DNA from: Allobosea sp. UNC402CLCol | Lineage (GTDB): Bacteria; Pseudomonadota; Alphaproteobacteria; Rhizobiales; Beijerinckiaceae | Reading direction: 5' to 3' | Length of the DNA stretch: 64,000 nucleotides | Assembly: GCF_000745475.1 (NCBI RefSeq) | Contig: NZ_JQJJ01000010.1 | Span: 310,001-374,000, forward strand | In this document: positions 51,162 to 61,100 of the stretch, piece by piece | Position numbering within the stretch: position 1 is the stretch's first letter | Layout of the letters: each line of letters begins with the position of its first letter | Notes under the pieces: model-generated | Databases searched by the model: none | What the model saw: the letters and a program-made list of their open reading frames with translations, nothing else | What the model was told of the DNA's origin: nothing | Program-made: the position numbers and the translations under genes

Positions 51162-52244
51162 ATGAAGCGGTTCGTTCTCCTTCTCCTCGTTGCCGGCCTG
51201 GCAGGCGGCGGGTATTACGGCTACCGGATGCGTCTGGCCGGCAGCCAGCCGGCCCAGGCCAGCGTGGCGCCGACTGCGCGTGCGGCGGTGCCGGTGGAAG
51301 TCGCCTCCGTCGAGATCATGACGGTCAGCGAGGAGGTCGAGGCGCTCGGCACTTTGGCCGCCGACGAATCCGTCGTCATCGCCCCCGAGATCGCCGGCCG
51401 CGTCGTCTCGCTCGGCTTCAGGGAAGGCGAGCCGGTCAAGGCCGGGCAGGAGCTGGTCAAGCTCGACACCGCGATCCTCGATGCCGAGCTCAAGCAGGCG
51501 ATGGCCGATCTCGGCCTCGCCCGCGACACCAACGAGCGTCTGAGGGGGCTGGTCTCGCGCGGTTCGGGAACGCAGGTCGCGCTCGACGAATCCGCGGCGA
51601 AGCTCGCCTCGACCGAGGCCCGCGTCCAGCTCGCCAAGGCCAAGCTCGCGCAATCGACCATCCTCGCGCCGTTCAACGGCGTGGTCGGCCTGCGCGCGGT
51701 CGGCGTCGGCGACTATGTCCCGGTCGGCAAGCCGCTGATCACCCTGACCAGCGTCGACCCGATCAAGATCGATTTCCGCGTTCCGGAGATCTTCCTCAGC
51801 CGCCTCAAGGTCGGGCAGCCCGTGCAGATGCGGGTCGATGCAGTCGTCGACCGGAAATTCACCGGCAAGATCTTCGCGATCGACCCGGTCGTGGACGTGA
51901 ACGGCCGCGCCATCCGCCTGCGCGCGACGATCCCGAACGCGGATCTCGCGCTCAAGCCCGGCCTCTTCGCCCGCCTCGCCATCACCATCGACCAGCGCCC
52001 GAACGCGATCGTGGTGCCGGAGATGGCGGTGGTGCCGGATGCCGTCGGCAAGATGGTCTATGTCGTCGAGAACGGCAAAGCGAAGCGCCTCAGCGTCGAG
52101 CTCGGCAAGCGCCTGCCGGGCAAGGTCGAGATCGTCAGCGGGCTGACGCCCGGCATGCAGATCATCACCGCCGGGCAGATGCGGCTGCGCGACGGGGCCG
52201 CCATCGCGATCAAGGACAAGATCGTTCAGACGAGCCAGCTCTGA
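51162..52244 (+). CDS. RND efflux periplasmic adaptor (MFP)
   Basis: 360 residues. N-terminal membrane/signal anchor (residues 4-20), barrel-sandwich hybrid (VIAPEIAGRVVSLGFREGEPVKAGQ), a short helical hairpin (LDAELKQAMADL...), second half ILAPFNGVVGLRAVGVGDYV and a membrane-proximal domain. Joins the inner-membrane pump to an outer-membrane channel. Stop overlaps the pump start (TGATG). Confidence 0.93.
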   Translation: MKRFVLLLLVAGLAGGGYYGYRMRLAGSQPAQASVAPTARAAVPVEVASVEIMTVSEEVEALGTLAADESVVIAPEIAGRVVSLGFREGEPVKAGQELVKLDTAILDAELKQAMADLGLARDTNERLRGLVSRGSGTQVALDESAAKLASTEARVQLAKAKLAQSTILAPFNGVVGLRAVGVGDYVPVGKPLITLTSVDPIKIDFRVPEIFLSRLKVGQPVQMRVDAVVDRKFTGKIFAIDPVVDVNGRAIRLRATIPNADLALKPGLFARLAITIDQRPNAIVVPEMAVVPDAVGKMVYVVENGKAKRLSVELGKRLPGKVEIVSGLTPGMQIITAGQMRLRDGAAIAIKDKIVQTSQL

Positions 52245-55200
52245 TGAGCCTGTTCGAACTCTTCGTCCGTAGGCCCGTCCTCTCGACGGTCATGAGTCTG
52301 CTGGTGATGCTGATCGGCTTCGTCAGCTATGGCCGCCTGACCGTGCGCGAATATCCCAATATCGACGAGCCCGTGGTCTCGGTGCGCACCGATTATCGCG
52401 GCGCCTCGGCCGAGATCATCGAGACGCAGGTCACCCAGATCCTGGAGAACTCGATCGCCGGCATCGAGGGCATCGAGATCCTGTCCTCGACCAGCCGCCA
52501 GGAGCGCAGCTTCATTCAGGTGCGCTTCCGCCCGGATGTCGACCCCGACGTCGCGGCCTCGGATGTGCGCGACCGCGTCAGCCGCGTGCGCAGCCGCATG
52601 CCCGACGAGATCGACGAGCCCGTCATCGCCAAGGTCGAGGCCGACTCGCAGCCGATCCTGTATCTCTCGCTGACCAGCTCGCGGCACGGGCCGCTCGAGC
52701 TCACCGACTTCGCCGACCGCTTCATCTCCGACCGCGTGCAGAACGTCACCGGCGTGGCGGAGGTCCGCATTCTCGGCCAGCGGCAATACGCCATGCGCAT
52801 CTGGCTCGATCGCGCCCGGATGTCGGCCTATGACGTCAGCGTCCAGCAGATCGAGGCGGCGGTCCGGGCCCAGAACATCGAGATCCCGTCGGGCCGCATC
52901 GAGAGCAACGACCGCGAGTTCACCGTGCTCTCTCAGACCAGCATGACGACGCCGGAGGAGTTCCGCGAAATCGTCATCAAGGACGCCAACGGCTTCTCCG
53001 TGAAGCTCAAGGACGTTGCCAAGGTCGAGCTCGGCGCGCGCGAGGAGCGCAACGCCGCCTGGTTCGGCGGCGCGCCATCGGTGACGATCGGCATCGTCAA
53101 GCAGGCGACGGCCAACCCGCTCGACGTCTCGGCCGGCATCGAGGAGGCGCTGCCGGGCATCATCGAGGATCTGCCTCAGGGCATGTCGATCGCCAAGTCC
53201 TACGATACCTCGGTCTTCATCGACCGCTCGATCAAGGCGGTCTACCAGACGATCATCGAGGCGACCGTCCTCGTCGTCCTGATCATCTTCATCTTCCTGC
53301 GCTCGCTGCGGGCGACGCTGATCCCGCTGGTGACGATTCCGGTCTCGCTGATCGGCTCCTTCGCGCTGATGTATGCGCTCGGCTTCACCGTGAACACGCT
53401 GACGCTGCTCTCGATGGTGCTCGCCATCGGCCTCGTCGTCGACGACGCCATCGTCGTGCTGGAGAACGTGCACCGCCATATCGAGGATGGCATCGCGCCG
53501 ACCAAGGCGGCGATCCGCGGCATCAACGAGATCGCCTTCGCGGTCGTGGCGATGACGCTGACGCTGGTCGCGGTCTATGCGCCGATGGCGTTCTCGACCG
53601 GCCGCACCGGCAAGCTCTTCATCGAATTCGCGCTGACGCTGGCCGGCGCCGTGCTGGTCTCGGGCTTCGTCGCGCTGACGCTGACCCCGATGATGTGCGC
53701 CAAGCTGCTGCGCCATCACGATTCCCATAGCTGGCTGTTCAACGTGCTGGAGCGTGGCTTCAACGCGCTGTCGCGGGGCTACAGGGCGTCGCTGCGCGCG
53801 GCGCTGTCGGTGCGTCCGCTTATCATCCTGCTGGCGGTCGGCGTCGCCGGCGGCGGCTACTACTTCTTCACCCATCTGCGCTCGGAATTGTCGCCGGTCG
53901 AGGATCGCGGCACGATCAACGTGATCGGCGTCGCGCCCGAGGGCGCGACACTGTCCTTCACCGCCGACTATGCCCGGCGGGTCGAGACCTATTTCAAGAA
54001 CATCCAGGAGGTCGAGACCTACCTCGTCATCGTCGGCTTCCCCGATGTGACCCGCGCCATCGCCTTCGCCCGCCTCAAGCCCTGGGAGGAGCGCGAGCGC
54101 AAGCAGCAGGATCTGGTCGCCGAGATCAACCGGGGGCTGTCGCAAATCCCGGGCATCCGCCTGTTCGCCACCAATCCGGCCTCGCTCGGCCAGGGCCAGG
54201 CGAACAGCAAGCCGGTCGAGTTCGTGCTGCGCTCCTCCGAGCCCTATGCCCAGATCAAGTCCTATGTCGACCAGCTGATGGCGGAGGTCGCGAACTCGCC
54301 CGTTCTGACCAATGTCGAGAGCAACCTCATTCTCGACAAGCCGCAGATCAAGGTCTCGATCGACCGGCAGCGCGCCGCCGATCTCGGCGTCAATGTCGAC
54401 ATCATCGGCCGCACCATGGAGACGCTGCTCGGCGGCCGGCAGGTGACGCGCTTCAACATGAACAGCAAGCAGTATGACGTCGTGCTGCAGGTCGAGGGCA
54501 CGGAGCGCAACACGCCGCAGGCGCTGCAGTCGATCTATTTGATGGGCCGCGGCGGCGCGGTGGTGCAGCTCTCCAGTCTGGTCAAGGTCGAGGAGAACGT
54601 CGCGCCGAAGGAACTGGTCCGCTTCAACCAGCTCCGCTCGGCGACGATCACCGCGATCCCCGCGCCGGGCTATTCGCTGGGCGATGCGCTCAAGGTGCTG
54701 GAGGAGGGCGCGGGGCGCGTGCTGCCCAGTTCGGTGCAGATCGACTATTCCGGCCAGAGCCGCGAGTTCAAGCAGTCGGGCGCCAGCATCTTCATCGTCT
54801 TCCTGCTCGCGCTCGGCTTCATCTATCTGGTGCTGGCGGCGCAGTTCGAGAGCTTCGTCGACCCCATCGTCATCATGGTCTCGGTGCCGCTCTCGCTGAC
54901 GGGCGCGCTTGCCGCGCTGTACTATTCGGGCGGCACGATGAACGTGTACAGCCAGATCGGCCTGATCACGCTGGTCGGCCTCATCACCAAGCACGGCATC
55001 CTGATCCTGGAGTTCACCAACCAGCTGCGCGAAGAGGGCAAGGAGATGATCGACGCCCTCGTCGAGGCGGCGGAACTGCGCCTGCGGCCGATCCTGATGA
55101 CGACCGGCGCCATGGTGCTCGGCGCCGTGCCGCTCGCCATCGCCCATGGCGCGGGTGCCGAGAGCCGCTCGCAGATCGGCTGGGTCATCGTCGGCGGCAT

Positions 55201-55330
55201 GAGCTTCGGCACCTTGCTGACGCTCTATGTGGTGCCGGTGGCCTACAGCTATCTGGCGCGCAAGGTCCATGGCTCGCGCCATGGCGCGCATGAAGAGGCG
55301 CATGGCGCGCATCCGCAGCCGGCGGAGTAG
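52244..55330 (+). CDS. RND multidrug efflux permease
   Basis: 1028 residues from ATG 52244. Starts MSLFELFVRRPVLSTVMSLL; twelve membrane segments in two repeats; LAIGLVVDDAIVVLENVHRH holds the proton-relay aspartates; late LITLVGLITKHGILILEFTN. AcrB/MexF type; no outer-membrane channel gene adjacent. Confidence 0.95.
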   Translation: MSLFELFVRRPVLSTVMSLLVMLIGFVSYGRLTVREYPNIDEPVVSVRTDYRGASAEIIETQVTQILENSIAGIEGIEILSSTSRQERSFIQVRFRPDVDPDVAASDVRDRVSRVRSRMPDEIDEPVIAKVEADSQPILYLSLTSSRHGPLELTDFADRFISDRVQNVTGVAEVRILGQRQYAMRIWLDRARMSAYDVSVQQIEAAVRAQNIEIPSGRIESNDREFTVLSQTSMTTPEEFREIVIKDANGFSVKLKDVAKVELGAREERNAAWFGGAPSVTIGIVKQATANPLDVSAGIEEALPGIIEDLPQGMSIAKSYDTSVFIDRSIKAVYQTIIEATVLVVLIIFIFLRSLRATLIPLVTIPVSLIGSFALMYALGFTVNTLTLLSMVLAIGLVVDDAIVVLENVHRHIEDGIAPTKAAIRGINEIAFAVVAMTLTLVAVYAPMAFSTGRTGKLFIEFALTLAGAVLVSGFVALTLTPMMCAKLLRHHDSHSWLFNVLERGFNALSRGYRASLRAALSVRPLIILLAVGVAGGGYYFFTHLRSELSPVEDRGTINVIGVAPEGATLSFTADYARRVETYFKNIQEVETYLVIVGFPDVTRAIAFARLKPWEERERKQQDLVAEINRGLSQIPGIRLFATNPASLGQGQANSKPVEFVLRSSEPYAQIKSYVDQLMAEVANSPVLTNVESNLILDKPQIKVSIDRQRAADLGVNVDIIGRTMETLLGGRQVTRFNMNSKQYDVVLQVEGTERNTPQALQSIYLMGRGGAVVQLSSLVKVEENVAPKELVRFNQLRSATITAIPAPGYSLGDALKVLEEGAGRVLPSSVQIDYSGQSREFKQSGASIFIVFLLALGFIYLVLAAQFESFVDPIVIMVSVPLSLTGALAALYYSGGTMNVYSQIGLITLVGLITKHGILILEFTNQLREEGKEMIDALVEAAELRLRPILMTTGAMVLGAVPLAIAHGAGAESRSQIGWVIVGGMSFGTLLTLYVVPVAYSYLARKVHGSRHGAHEEAHGAHPQPAE

Positions 55331-55350
55331 CGCGCGAACAGACAAAGGGC

Positions 55351-55496
55351 TCCCTTCTCCCCTTGTAGGAGAAGGGGTCTGCGAAGCAGATGAGGGAAGG
55401 GTCGCGCAAGCGGCCCTTTCTTGTTTTCGGCTGAGGTTCCGCCCTCATCCGTCTCGGCTTCGCCGAGCGACCTTCTTCCCGAGGGGAGAAGGAAGA
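55351..55496. repeat. Composite palindromic repeat after efflux operon
   Basis: CCCTTCTCC-CCTTGTA-GGAGAAGGG perfect 9-bp hairpin at 55352-55376, then GATGAGGG...CCCTCATC and CTTCTTCCCGAGGGGAGAAG. Typical Rhizobiales intergenic mosaic repeat; the first hairpin probably ends the efflux transcript. Bases 55497-55903 show no gene. Confidence 0.75.
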
Positions 55497-55903
55497 AACC
55501 CCGGTTCCTCGACCAAACTTATCCCCGCCCTTCCAGCCCATGCCTATTCTCGCCTCGTCCCAGCCGACCGAGGGGCTTCGCGAGGCATCGTGGGCCGGTT
55601 GGGATTGCGGGTTTCGCGCTCCCGGACCGTTGCGGGTCCGCTGGATCGCCGCGCGTCGGACAGGACGCGATCACGGTGATCCTCTCTTTGGTCGCGCGGA
55701 GGTGCCGACTTCGTCCGGGCCGAACAGGCAGGCCCTGCCCTTTGCCGGGCTTCAAACACGAAGCGGACCCCCAGATACCCGTGCGCGGAGCCGAACGGCG
55801 CGAGGTCGTCGCTGTTCGACATCATCGACATCGACTCGACATCGGCACGCAGCCGTCGACTGCGAACGCCGCCAGGCTCCGCGCATCCCTCGGATGTTGA
55901 AGC

Positions 55904-55942
55904 CCGAAAACCCCGCAGGCGAGGCCTGGACGGGGTTTTCGG
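55904..55942. terminator. Bidirectional terminator of pbpC
   Basis: CCGAAAACCCCG (55904-55915) pairs with CGGGGTTTTCGG (55931-55942), 12-bp perfect stem, with nested CAGGC/GCCTG hairpin. It lies 14 bases beyond the pbpC stop on the minus strand. Confidence 0.85.
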
Positions 55943-55956
55943 TGCGCGCAAGCTTG

Positions 55957-58053
55957 CTATTGCAACCTGACCGAGACGCTCTCGCTCGCCCCCGTCCCAT
56001 CCACCACGGAAATTCGCATGAAGCCCTTGCCGGGCGGCTGCCAGGCGGCCTCGCGTCGACGCAGCGGCGCGGTGACAGGCGTGCCGTCGACCAGCCAGGT
56101 GAAGGGCGGTGCACCGCCCGCGGCCTTCAGATTGAGCTGGCCCTGGCCGTCGAGGCTGTCGGCCGAGAGGTCGATGCGCGCGCCGTCCGGCGGGAAGGCG
56201 AGCTTGAGGGCGGGCGTCGCGATGGCGGCCACCGTCTTCGGCACGTCCTGGCGCAGATGGCGCAGCGGTGGCGGCAGGTGGTTCGTGCTGGCCACGATGG
56301 CGTCGGCGGGTTGCGGGAAGGGTCGCGGATCGATGCCGAGCCGGGCGAAGGCGTCGAACAGGATCGGCGCCGCCACCACGCGCCCGACGAGGCCGGGCAC
56401 GGCGCCGTTATCGGCCCGGCCGACCCAGACGCCGATGGTGTGCTTGCGGTCGAAGCCGACGGCCCAGGCATCGCGATAGCCATAGGAGGTGCCGGTCTTG
56501 TAGGCGATGCGGCCGGGCACGGCGTTGAGCGGCGGCGGGGCGCCGAGCAGGGTGTCGGCGACATACCAGGCCGCGACCGGCTCGACGAGATGCAGGGGCG
56601 GCGTTCCGCCGGAAGACGGCTCCTCCCTGAACCGCAGCGGCGCCATCTCGCCGCCGCGCGCCAGCCCGACATAGGCGCGGGTCAGATCCTGCAAGGTGAT
56701 GCCGAGCCCGCCGAGGCCGACCGCGAGGCCGGGCGCGCCGCCCTCCTTGGGCATGGCGACGGTGATGCCGGCATCGCGCAGCCGCGACAGGAAACGCTGC
56801 GGCCCGAGCGCCGAGAGCAGCTCTACCGTCGGGACGTTCAGGGAGAGCTGCAGCGCCTTGCGGGCGCTGACCATGCCCTGGAAGGTCATGTCGAAATTCT
56901 CGGGCACATAGCTGCCATAGCGTGCCGGCCGGTCCTCCAGCATCGTCTCGGGATGGGCGATGCCGTTGTCGAAGGCGAGCGCGTAGATGAAGGGCTTCAG
57001 CGCCGAGCCGGGCGAGCGCAACGCGCGCGTCAGGTCGAGCGCGCCTGCCCGTTCGGCCGCGAAATAATCGACGCCGCCGACGGAGGCGCGGACCGCGCCG
57101 GTCTCGTTGTCGACGGCGAGGATGGCGATCGAAACCTGGGGCGCCAGGCCGAGGCTGCGCTCGCGGGCGAGGCCTTCCAGGCTCTTCTGCAAGCGGGCAT
57201 CGAGGCTGAGACGGTGGACGCGCTGCGCCGGCGCCTCCGCCACGACCTGCTCGGCGACATGGGGGCTCAAGGTGGGGAAGGGGCGGCGCCCGGTCGGGAT
57301 CTCCTCGTCGCGCGCGGCGGTGACCTCGCCCTTTGTGGCGATGCCGGCGCGTTCGACGCGGGCGAGCACACGGGCGCGGGCTTTTCGGGCGGCTTCCGCG
57401 AAGCGGTCGGGCCGGCGCGTCTCGGGCGATTGCGGCAGGGCGACGAGCAGCGCCGCCTCGGCGGTGGAAAGCCGCTTCGGCTCCTTGCCGAAATAGGCGA
57501 AGCTCGCGGCGCGCACGCCTTCGAGATTGCCGCCGAAGGGGGCGAGGTTGAGATAGAGGTCGAGAATCTCGGTCTTGCTGAGGTGCCGTTCCAATTCGAC
57601 GGCACGCACCGCCTGCCGGAGTTTTGCGGCAAGGTTGCGCTCGTCGCGCGGCTCGAGCAGGCGGGCGACCTGCATGGTCAGGGTCGAGCCGCCGGAGACG
57701 ACGCGGCCATGCCGCAGCATCTGGCCGGCGGCGCGCGCCAGGCCGAGCGGATCGATGCCGGGATGGCTATCGAAGCGCCTGTCCTCATAGGCCTTGAGCA
57801 TGGCGAGGTAGCGCGGGTCGACATCGTCGCTGGTGAGGGGAAGCTTCCAGCGGCCATCCGTGGTGAGGAAGGGCCGCAGCAGCCGGCCCTCGCGGTCGAG
57901 CACGACGGTCGAGCGGTCGGCGGCGGCGGCGAGGTCGAGCGGGGGCAGGGAGTGGATGTAGAGGGTGAGGGCGGTGGTGGCGGCAACGACCGCAAGGGCG
58001 CAGGCCGCCACCCCGATCTTAAGCTTGCCGAAGCGGCCAGGACGCGGCGTCAT
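55957..58053 (-). CDS. pbpC: Penicillin-binding protein 1C
   Basis: 698 residues from ATG 58053. One membrane anchor (about residues 11-33), transglycosylase domain (KAYEDRRFDSHPGIDP, GGSTLTMQVARLLEP), transpeptidase domain with SPGSALKPF (SxxK), SLN-type region and KTGTS, then a C-terminal PBP1C beta domain. Peptidoglycan synthesis in the periplasm. The frame upstream is shadow. Follows the A2M gene. Confidence 0.95.
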   Translation of the reverse strand: MTPRPGRFGKLKIGVAACALAVVAATTALTLYIHSLPPLDLAAAADRSTVVLDREGRLLRPFLTTDGRWKLPLTSDDVDPRYLAMLKAYEDRRFDSHPGIDPLGLARAAGQMLRHGRVVSGGSTLTMQVARLLEPRDERNLAAKLRQAVRAVELERHLSKTEILDLYLNLAPFGGNLEGVRAASFAYFGKEPKRLSTAEAALLVALPQSPETRRPDRFAEAARKARARVLARVERAGIATKGEVTAARDEEIPTGRRPFPTLSPHVAEQVVAEAPAQRVHRLSLDARLQKSLEGLARERSLGLAPQVSIAILAVDNETGAVRASVGGVDYFAAERAGALDLTRALRSPGSALKPFIYALAFDNGIAHPETMLEDRPARYGSYVPENFDMTFQGMVSARKALQLSLNVPTVELLSALGPQRFLSRLRDAGITVAMPKEGGAPGLAVGLGGLGITLQDLTRAYVGLARGGEMAPLRFREEPSSGGTPPLHLVEPVAAWYVADTLLGAPPPLNAVPGRIAYKTGTSYGYRDAWAVGFDRKHTIGVWVGRADNGAVPGLVGRVVAAPILFDAFARLGIDPRPFPQPADAIVASTNHLPPPLRHLRQDVPKTVAAIATPALKLAFPPDGARIDLSADSLDGQGQLNLKAAGGAPPFTWLVDGTPVTAPLRRREAAWQPPGKGFMRISVVDGTGASESVSVRLQ

Positions 58054-58124
58054 GCTCGGGCTTGACCCGAGCATCTCCTGATCGAGATTCTCGGGTCTGC
58101 GCTTCGCTTCGCCCGAGAATGACG
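58050..58124. repeat. Palindromic intergenic repeat, copy 4
   Basis: TCATGCTCGGGCTTGACCCGAGCAT and ATTCTCGGG...CCCGAGAAT. Fills the gap between A2M and pbpC; the pbpC start codon is within it. Confidence 0.8.
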
Positions 58125-58148
58125 GACTGGTCGGGTCATTCACGGCCA

Positions 58149-61100
58149 TCACCGCGCCGAACTGATCTCCACCGCGCCGAAGCCCGTGCGGCCGAAGCGA
58201 TCCGGCCGGTACATGTCCTCGATCACGGCGGCCGGCGCGACGTAGCGGCCGGGCGAGACCGCCCGGGCGATATAGGCGACAGTGTAGGCGAGCTTGTCGC
58301 TCTTTCCGCCGGAGCGCTCGAAGGCCGCGACGAAGCGGTCGTCGCGTGCTTCGGTATGCACCGGCGAGACCTCCTGCTTCAGCCAGTCGAGCCCGGCGGT
58401 CGAGGCGCCCTCGGTCAGGTTGGCGTTCTCGATCTCCAGCCCGGCCGGCACCGGATCGACCAGCAGCAAGCGGCCGAAGCGCGGCGCGCCCTCGGTCACG
58501 TTGAGCGCCACGACATAGCGCTCGTTCTGGCGCAGGCGGGCGGGGTCGGCCCGCTCGCCCTTCATCGTGTAGATGACGCGCTCGAGGCCGAAACCCTGGT
58601 TCAGCGCCGGCTCCGGCGTGGTCGGGATGCCCGCGACGGTGATCACCGCCTGGGCATTGGCGCTGCCCGGATTGGCGATGGTCAGCGGCTTGGCGTCCAG
58701 CGCCTCGGCCGAGACGGTGCGGTAGAAGGCGCCCTTGCGGGCCGCGCCGTCGACGGTCAGCGTCATGCCCTCGGCCTCCTTGGACATGGCCTGCGCCGCC
58801 AGCACCATCCACATCTGCTCCTGCGTCGAGGTGTAGCTGTAGCGGGCGCTGTTGCGGGTGGCGTCGAGGAGGGAGACGGCGCGACCGATATCGGCGCGCT
58901 CGCCATTCGATTCCGCGATCAGCGCGAGCACGCCGGCACTGTCGCGCAGGCGCGAGCCGTAATCGGGGCGCGAGAACCCGTCATCACTTGCCTGCTGGAG
59001 CAGGCCGAGCGCGCTGCCGAAGGCGGTGCGGCCGCGGCTGCGATCGCCCAGCGCCGAGAGCGCCGCGCCGATCTGGGCGCGGGCGAGCGGGGTTGCGAAA
59101 TCGCCGAGCTTGTTGTCGGCGAGATAGCGCAGATCGCCCATCACCGGCCGGCCGTTACGGGCGAGCACATAGAGCGCATAGGCGATGCCGGCGGCCTCCT
59201 CCTTGTTGATGTCGCCGGTGTTGACGACCTGGTTGCGCAGGCGGTCCAGCGCCATGTTGAAGGCCACCTGCGGCACGTCGAACTTGCGCTCGCGGGCCCG
59301 CGTCAGGAAGTCCGCGACGAAGGCGTCGAGCCACAAATCCTCGCCGCCGACGCCCCACAGGCCGAAGGAGCCGTTGCCGCCCTGCCGGGCGAGCACGCGC
59401 TCGATCGCCTTCTGCACGCGCTCATCGGCATTGTCGTCGAGGGCGAGGTTCTCCATCGAGGCGAGCTGGTTGACCGCCAGCAGCGGCAGCGCCCGCGAAA
59501 CGGTCTGCTCGGTGCAGCCATAGGGGTAGCGGTCGAGCGCCTTGAGCAAGGCGGGCACGTCGAGCGAGCCGAAGGGCGAGACCGAGACCGAGACCTGCCC
59601 CGAGCCCGGCACGAGATCAGCCAGCAGGTCGGAAGAGACGGTGACGGCGCCGCCATTGCCGGGGATCGGCCGGACGATGCGGCGCGCCAGCGTCGCCGCC
59701 GAGGGCTGTACCTTGACCGCGAGGTTCTGCACCGTGCCGATGCCGTTCGGTCCGGAGACACGCACGTCGAATTCGGCGCGGCCGAGGCCGGCGGCGGTGA
59801 CGGGGATCGTCATCTGCGTCTTGGCGCCGGCCGCGAGCTGGACCGTGCGATGGGTCGCATCGGCGGCGACGAGGACCGGGCCCTTCACGTCGAGATCGAC
59901 GGTGTAGGCGCCGGCGGGACCCTCGACATTGTCGATCTGGAGATGGAAGCGGGACTGGTCGCCGATGGCGAGGAAGCGCGGCAGCGTCGCCTGCGCCACG
60001 ACCTGGTCGCGCACGATCACGTCGGCGCTGGCCTGGCCGGTGCGCCCGGCCGACCAGGCGACGCCCATGACGCGCACCGTGCCGTTGAAGGCCGGCAGGT
60101 CGAAATCGATCTTCGCCGTGCCGTCGGCTCCGACCTTGACCACGCCGGAATAGCGGGCGAGCGGCTCCTGCGTCGGCTTCTCGCCGTCCATCTTGGGCGC
60201 GGCGTCGCCGCCGGTGCGGATGGTGCCGCGCACGCCCTGCATGCCGTCGATCAGATAGCCGTAGAGGTCGCGCAGATCATGGCCGAGCTGGCGCTGGCCG
60301 AAGAAATACCGGCTCGGATCGGGGCTCTCATAGCGGGTGAGGTTGAGGATGCCGACATCGACGGCAGCGACCGTGACGAAGGCGTCCTCGCCGGCTTTCA
60401 GCCCGGAGAGCTTGACCGGCAGCGAGAGCGTCGAGAGCGGGCGCACCAGCTTGGGCGCGCCGAGATCGACCGCCAGCGTGCGCTCGTCCTTGCCGATCTG
60501 GAACCATGCCAGACCGATGGCGCGGCCGGGCAGGCGCTTGGCGGCGGTGTCCATCGGGCGATGGGCGAGCACGACGAGATAGGCGCTCGCGCCCCATTCC
60601 GACTTCACCGGGATATTGGCGGTGGTGCCGCCCTCGGTGATGTCGATGGTGCGGATGTCCGCGAGCTTGTCGCTGATGACGGCGAGCGTCGCCTTGCCGG
60701 CGAAGCGCGGCGAGAGCCGGACCTGCACGGTCTCGCCATTGGCGTAGGAGGCCTTGTCCAGGGCGACGTCGAGCACATCCGGCGTATCGGCGGTCTTGTC
60801 GCTTTCATAGCCGACGCTGAAGGAGACGGCGGTCGCGGCCTCCTCGGCGCCGTCGGAGGTCACGTCGAGCCGGTAATTGCCCCATTCGACGGGCGCGGCG
60901 ATCTTCGCCGGCTCGGTCGCGGAGACCGTGACCTGCCCGTCCGAGACGCGCCGCGTGGTGGTGACGCCCTCATAGTTCCAGCGTCCGTCCTTGAAGAACC
61001 ACTGATAGTTGCGGCGGACCTTCGAGAGCACCCATTTCACGTTCGGCCGGCTGAGCCGCTTGCCGTCGCCGGTCGCCATGATGACGTCGAAGGTCGCGGT

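Noticed and set aside
50966-52243. Extension of the RND permease frame upstream to 50966
   Set aside because: The region is coding for the adaptor in another frame; MSLFELF with the TGATG overlap is the family start.
52226-55345. 1039-codon open frame opposite the RND permease
   Set aside because: Shadow of the permease; His/Arg-rich with no known motif.
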